Positions 42,657 to 46,274 of a stretch of DNA of 46,274 nucleotides are shown here, one piece after another. The number at the start of each line of letters is the position of its first letter. Position 1 is the stretch's first letter. Source of the DNA: Oscillospiraceae bacterium (GTDB lineage: Bacteria > Bacillota > Clostridia > WRLR01). The notes under the pieces are model-generated. The model made no database searches, was not told the DNA's origin, and worked only from the letters and a program-made list of their open reading frames with translations. A program made the translations under genes and the position numbers. Where the stretch lies: assembly GCA_009777515.1 (NCBI GenBank), contig WRLR01000021.1, positions 1 through 46,274 of the forward strand, in the 5' to 3' direction.

Positions 42657-42694
42657 CGAAGATTGCTCGCATCTTCGCGTCTGTGATCGAATAG
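42633..42694 (+). repeat. Duplicated 3' end of the alcohol dehydrogenase gene
   Basis: The final eight codons including TAG (42633-42656) recur at 42671-42694 with several substitutions, again ending in TAG and again reading Ile-Phe-Ala-Ser-Val-x-Glu-stop. Between them, CGAAGAT-TGCTCGC-ATCTTCG (42657-42677) is a perfect 7-bp hairpin formed with the start of the second copy. Confidence 0.8.
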
Positions 42695-42730
42695 CTATAA
42701 TAATCTCATGTTACGTAAAGGGTTGAATTT

Positions 42731-44113
42731 ATGATCCATGATTTTATCTCACCGTTCAAAAAAACGATATCCGGCCATACCGAGCTTCGGATACAGAAGA
42801 ACACGGACAGGATGGTCGGGCTGGTGTCGGGCAACATCACGCAGAACGCCTCGTCGGAGGTGACCGGGATGAGCGCGCGCGTTTTTGATCGCGGGTATTG
42901 GGGCTTCGCCTCCTCCGCCGACTGCGACGAGGGCAAGGTGGCGGACGTTATCGACGCCGCGCGGCGCAACGCCGCGTTCCTCTCGTCAAAGCTGGGGGAG
43001 AGCCAGCCGCCGCTGCCGCCGCTGCCTGCGGAGCGTCGCGAAACAAAAGCCAAAGAAAACGATTCCAAGCAAAAGGTGCTGATCGATTTCGCCCGCGCGA
43101 TAGACGACTATGTCGCCCGCTCGTACCCGGGGCTCACGGCGCGGAGGGTCATCACCGGCGGGGACGCGATCGAGAAGCACATCGTGTCGAGCGACGGGGC
43201 GGACGGCTATGCCCTGGTCCCGCGCGCGCGCGTCTACTGCGACATGAGCGCGAAGGCGGACGACGGGACGGTCATAGAGTACGGCGACTATCTGGGCGAG
43301 GGCGCAGGCTATTTCGCCGACCTTTTTGATCTGCCCGAGTCCCTGGACGGAAAGATCGACGCCATATATGAAATCCTGATGCGCAAGCGCGAAGGCGCGT
43401 ATGCGGCGGCGGGCGCCCGCGACGTTGTGCTCGACTCGAACCTGGCCGGCATTCTCGCCCATGAGGCCATCGGGCACACGACCGAAGCGGACCTGGTTAT
43501 CGGGGGCAGCGTGGCGGCCTCATACTTGGGCAGGCAGGCGGCGAGCGAAATGGTGACGATGGTCGATTTCGCGCATACCGCGCTGGGCGAGGATGCGCCG
43601 CAGCCTATTTTCGTCGACGACGAGGGCACGCTGGCGCGCGATGTGACATTAATAGAAGATGGTATATTGAAAACCTACATGCATAACCGCGAGACAGCGC
43701 GCCGCTTCGGCCACGAGCCGACGGGGAACGCCAGGGCCTTCCTGTACTCCGACGAGCCGCTCATTCGCATGCGCAATACGGCGATCCTGCCGGGCGCGCA
43801 CAAGCTCGACGAGATGATAGCATCCATAGAAGACGGCTATTACCTCACGAAAACGGGGAACGGACAGGCGGATCTCACCAGCGAATTCATGTTCAGCGTA
43901 AATATGGGCTACGAGATCAAAAAGGGCAAGCTCGGGCGCGCCATCCGCGACACCACGATATCGGGGGTCGCGTTCGATCTGCTCCGCACGGTGACCATGC
44001 TCTCCGACGAAATGACATGGTCGTCGAGCGGCATGTGCGGGAAGAAGCAGCGCATGCCCGTCGGCATGGGCGGCCCCGCCGTGAAATGCCGCGTCAACAT
44101 GGGCGGCCGCTAG
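42731..44113 (+). CDS. tldD: TldD family metalloprotease subunit
   Basis: 460 residues. The zinc motif is His244-Glu245...His249 (LAHEAIGHTTEAD, HExxxH), with the third ligand expected in the C-terminal half near MCGKKQR. Pairs with the PmbA/TldE protein encoded 164 bp downstream to form a heterodimeric protease that degrades unfolded or modified peptides (for example in microcin maturation). The partners are adjacent and codirectional. The segment about residues 91-115 (PPLPPLPAERRETKAKE) is a polar, proline-rich loop not conserved in the family. Confidence 0.93.
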   Translation: MIHDFISPFKKTISGHTELRIQKNTDRMVGLVSGNITQNASSEVTGMSARVFDRGYWGFASSADCDEGKVADVIDAARRNAAFLSSKLGESQPPLPPLPAERRETKAKENDSKQKVLIDFARAIDDYVARSYPGLTARRVITGGDAIEKHIVSSDGADGYALVPRARVYCDMSAKADDGTVIEYGDYLGEGAGYFADLFDLPESLDGKIDAIYEILMRKREGAYAAAGARDVVLDSNLAGILAHEAIGHTTEADLVIGGSVAASYLGRQAASEMVTMVDFAHTALGEDAPQPIFVDDEGTLARDVTLIEDGILKTYMHNRETARRFGHEPTGNARAFLYSDEPLIRMRNTAILPGAHKLDEMIASIEDGYYLTKTGNGQADLTSEFMFSVNMGYEIKKGKLGRAIRDTTISGVAFDLLRTVTMLSDEMTWSSSGMCGKKQRMPVGMGGPAVKCRVNMGGR

Positions 44114-44227
44114 TAGGGGCGAATGCCATTCGCCCGCAGCATTATAGCGTTGCCCATGTAAGGGCGAATGTTATTTACCCGCAGCATTAAGCGATTACCC
44201 TTGTAGGGGCGAATGCCATTCGCCCGC
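44114..44227 (+). repeat. 45-bp tandem repeat of REP-like hairpins between tldD and pmbA
   Basis: Two exact-length 45-bp units (44114-44158, 44159-44203) and a partial third. Each begins TAGGGGCGAATGCC followed by ATTCGCCCGC, a GC-rich palindrome (the middle unit is mutated). The first starts in the base right after the tldD stop. With the preceding G/T the boundary reads GTAGGGG, as in REP elements. Confidence 0.8.
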
Positions 44228-44277
44228 GTTTTTCCGACAAATAAATATCCAACACCAACACTTACGAGGTAATGAAC

Positions 44278-45591
44278 ATGGCAGTTTATATAAAAACAGA
44301 GTTAAACGACATAGCGGCGTTCGCGTTTGACGCATTGGGCGCCCTGGGCGCCGACGATGCGGAAATCGGGGCGTCGCGCGGCGGGATGGACGAGTTCAAC
44401 ATAGAGGCAGGAAAATTCACGCTGCTCCGCACGTCATTCAGTTCGTCGTTTACCGCGCGGGTCCTGGTGGGCGGGCGAAAAGGCGTCGCAGCCGTCAACA
44501 GCCTGGACAGGGAAGCGGTCAGGAAAGCGCTGGAACAGGCCGCCGACTCCGCGAATTCGTCGGCGCCGGACGATGCGGAGTACATCGCAGAGGGCATAGG
44601 CGAGCATTCGTTTAAACTGGGCGCGGGGCCGCGCGACCTCGACGGGATATACGGGCGCCTTTCCGAGTTCCTTAAGGGCTGCGGCGAGCGCTTCCCCAAA
44701 ATCGAGCCTTACCAAATAATATCGAGCTACAACTCCGGGACCGCAATGTACGCGAATACGAACGGCACGCGCGCGTTCACCGAGTCCGCATCATACAGGA
44801 ACGGGGTCACGATATGCGCGCGCGACGGCGAGCGGGTATCGTCGATGAACGGCTTCGGTTTCACGGCGGACGGGCTGGGCGCGCCTTTTTTGGACAACGC
44901 GGAGGTTGTGAGGCTGCTTGCAGAAACGGAGCGCCAGATAGACGCCGCGCCGTTTGACGGCAAGTTTGTCGGGACGCTGCTGCTGTCGCCGGACTGTTTT
45001 GCGGAATTGATGTATTCCATTATCAGCAGTTGCGTGGCGGACACGCCGCTCATTGCCGGCAGCAGCCCATGGAAGGACCGGCTGGGCGAAGCCGTGGCGG
45101 ACAAGCGGCTGAACATAGCGCTTGACCCGCTCGATCCGCGCGTGGTCTGCGGCGCGCGGCTGACGGGCGACGGCCACCTGACGCGGCGGCAGGACATCGT
45201 CCGGGGCGGCGTCCTGGAGGGCTGGGCGCTGTCGCAGTACGGGGCGAAGAAGACCGGGCTTGCGCGGGCGGGCAACGTGTCGGGCAACCTGGTCATCGGG
45301 ACGGGCGACAAAACGTTCGACGAGCTGGTCGCCGGCATAGAGAACGGTCTTTTGATGAACCGCTTTTCCGGTGGCGTGCCGTCGCGTAACGGGGACTTCT
45401 CGGGCGTCGCGAAAAACAGCTTCTTAATAAAGGACGGGCGGCTGACGGACGCCGTCAGCGAGACGATTGTGTCAGGCAACCTGCTCGATATGATAAAAGA
45501 CATTGCGGGGATCGGCCGTGACGCCATATGCGACGGCAGCGGCGCCGTCCCGTTCGCGGCCTTCAACGGGATTACGGTTTCGGGGAAGTAG
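44278..45591 (+). CDS. pmbA: TldE/PmbA family subunit
   Basis: 437 residues from the ATG at 44278 (GAGG eight bases upstream; the ATG at 44272 is too close to it). Family sequence: EFNIEAGKFTLLRTSFSSS, YANTNGTRAFTES, LLLSPDCFAELM, DPRVVCGARLTGDGHLT, ending VSGNLLDMIKDIAGIG. It lacks the HExxxH motif, as expected for the non-catalytic partner of TldD. Overlaps the convergent ribF end by 20 bp. Confidence 0.93.
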   Translation: MAVYIKTELNDIAAFAFDALGALGADDAEIGASRGGMDEFNIEAGKFTLLRTSFSSSFTARVLVGGRKGVAAVNSLDREAVRKALEQAADSANSSAPDDAEYIAEGIGEHSFKLGAGPRDLDGIYGRLSEFLKGCGERFPKIEPYQIISSYNSGTAMYANTNGTRAFTESASYRNGVTICARDGERVSSMNGFGFTADGLGAPFLDNAEVVRLLAETERQIDAAPFDGKFVGTLLLSPDCFAELMYSIISSCVADTPLIAGSSPWKDRLGEAVADKRLNIALDPLDPRVVCGARLTGDGHLTRRQDIVRGGVLEGWALSQYGAKKTGLARAGNVSGNLVIGTGDKTFDELVAGIENGLLMNRFSGGVPSRNGDFSGVAKNSFLIKDGRLTDAVSETIVSGNLLDMIKDIAGIGRDAICDGSGAVPFAAFNGITVSGK

Positions 45592-46274
45592 CAAGCTGTC
45601 TAAAATATTTGCGGGCGATGATAGTGTCCCTGTCGACTTGGGCTTTGACTGCATCGACGCCGTCAAACTTCATCGTGTCGCGGATATACATGTGTAGCTC
45701 AGTGTTTATCTGCCGGCCATACAGATCGCCGGTAAAATCCAATAGATGGGTCTCTATCGTAATTTCGCCGGACGCGTCGACGGACGGCTTTGTGCCAATG
45801 TGCGTCAGCCCGAAGTAGCTTTCGTCTTCGCCGATCCATGTGACGGACGCGTAAACGCCGTGTGCGGGTATATACTTGCGTGGGTGCGTTTTCAAATTGG
45901 CGGTCGGCATGTTTGAGCGGCGGCCGAGCGCCCTTCCGCGCGTCACTGTGCCGCTGAGCGCGTAGGGTCGCCCGAGCATCGCATTGGCCCTGCTTATATT
46001 TTTGTCGCTGAGCGCTTTTTTTATCGCTGTAGCGCTGACGATGCCGCCGCGAAATGCGCCTTTCTCGCCGCGAAAGGTGCCTTCCTTGCCGCCTAAGGCG
46101 CTGACGATGCCATCGTCATAGGCGCATCTTTCTGCGACTTTTTGCTCGTTTACTGTTAACAGTTTATATCCGTATGTGCCCGCCAGCTCGCGCAATATAC
46201 GTATAGTGCCCGCGCCGTCTTTGCCGAACTTGCAATTTTCGCACGCTACGACAATATTGGCCCGAAGCTTGTCG
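45572..46274 (-). CDS. ribF: Bifunctional riboflavin kinase/FAD synthetase RibF (5' end beyond window)
   Basis: The frame runs from the right edge to 45572, so the N-terminal nucleotidylyltransferase part is largely outside. Visible: end of the FAD synthetase domain (ANIVVACENCKFGKDGAG, LRELAGTYGYKLLTV, then VSATAIKKAL), and the riboflavin kinase domain (GRPYALSGTVTRGRALG, RRSNMPTANL, YIPAHGVYASV, HIGTKPSVD, IETHLLDF, GDLYG). Makes FMN and FAD. Between DDGIVSA and GGIVSATAIKK lies an extra segment of about 20 residues that looks like a duplication of GIVSA with a GTFRGEKGAFRGG linker. A TTG at 46193-46195 is only an internal codon. Confidence 0.92.
   Translation of the reverse strand, partial: DKLRANIVVACENCKFGKDGAGTIRILRELAGTYGYKLLTVNEQKVAERCAYDDGIVSALGGKEGTFRGEKGAFRGGIVSATAIKKALSDKNISRANAMLGRPYALSGTVTRGRALGRRSNMPTANLKTHPRKYIPAHGVYASVTWIGEDESYFGLTHIGTKPSVDASGEITIETHLLDFTGDLYGRQINTELHMYIRDTMKFDGVDAVKAQVDRDTIIARKYFRQLATSPKP

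Overview
The window looks like a chromosomal segment of a Gram-positive anaerobe of the Bacillota, probably Clostridia-like. This is inferred from gene order and content: ecfA1-ecfA2-ecfT-truA, the pair of TIGR03960 and TIGR03936 radical-SAM proteins followed by rng, lipoproteins with no sign of an outer membrane, WG-repeat and Listeria-Bacteroides-repeat surface proteins, an EFR1-type flavodoxin-ferredoxin and an iron alcohol dehydrogenase. No rRNA or species marker is present, so nothing finer is claimed. Most of the window is GC-rich; about 8.5-22 kb is visibly more AT-rich and carries accessory genes.

Layout. 1-5.8 kb: two tandem paralogous lipoproteins (PstS-like domain, second copy with WG repeats) and a secreted protein with Listeria-Bacteroides repeats; a fragment of the latter is stranded between the paralogues and marks a duplication junction. 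6.2-8.5 kb: an acetyltransferase, an EFR1 flavoprotein and its MerR regulator with a textbook 19-bp-spacer promoter. 8.5-22 kb: accessory block with a TIM-barrel epimerase, an IS1634/IS4-type insertion sequence abutting a 5'-truncated RNA ligase, a methyltransferase, a five-gene type I restriction operon with an MNT/HEPN toxin-antitoxin pair between hsdS and hsdR, a transposase remnant, and a small operon around DNA-3-methyladenine glycosylase; it ends at a tRNA-Ser(CGA). 22-26 kb: FIST sensor plus hybrid histidine kinase. 26-34 kb: a second epimerase, truA, the ECF transporter energising module, manA, nitroreductase, exonuclease III, tadA, tRNA-Pro(CGG). 34-46 kb: radical-SAM pair, a shortened rng, acetyltransferase, GH2 beta-mannosidase, iron alcohol dehydrogenase, tldD-pmbA, and the 3' part of ribF at the right edge.

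The most unusual feature is a recurring pattern of short tandem repeats. Several intergenic arrays begin inside the last codons and stop codon of a gene and run downstream; in three cases (15 bp x10 before exonuclease III; about 13 bp x9 before an acetyltransferase; 11 bp x6 before the histidine kinase) the array fills the gap right up to, or almost up to, the next start codon. Others are 14 bp x10 after tadA, 14 bp x7 after the Listeria-Bacteroides-repeat gene, and a 24-bp echo after the alcohol dehydrogenase. In parallel, many conserved enzymes (EcfA1, ManA, EFR1, acetyltransferase, TIGR03936 protein, histidine kinase, beta-mannosidase, RibF) carry in-frame low-complexity inserts built from similar short repeats. 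I know of no described system that does this; a common repeat-generating process is an inference.
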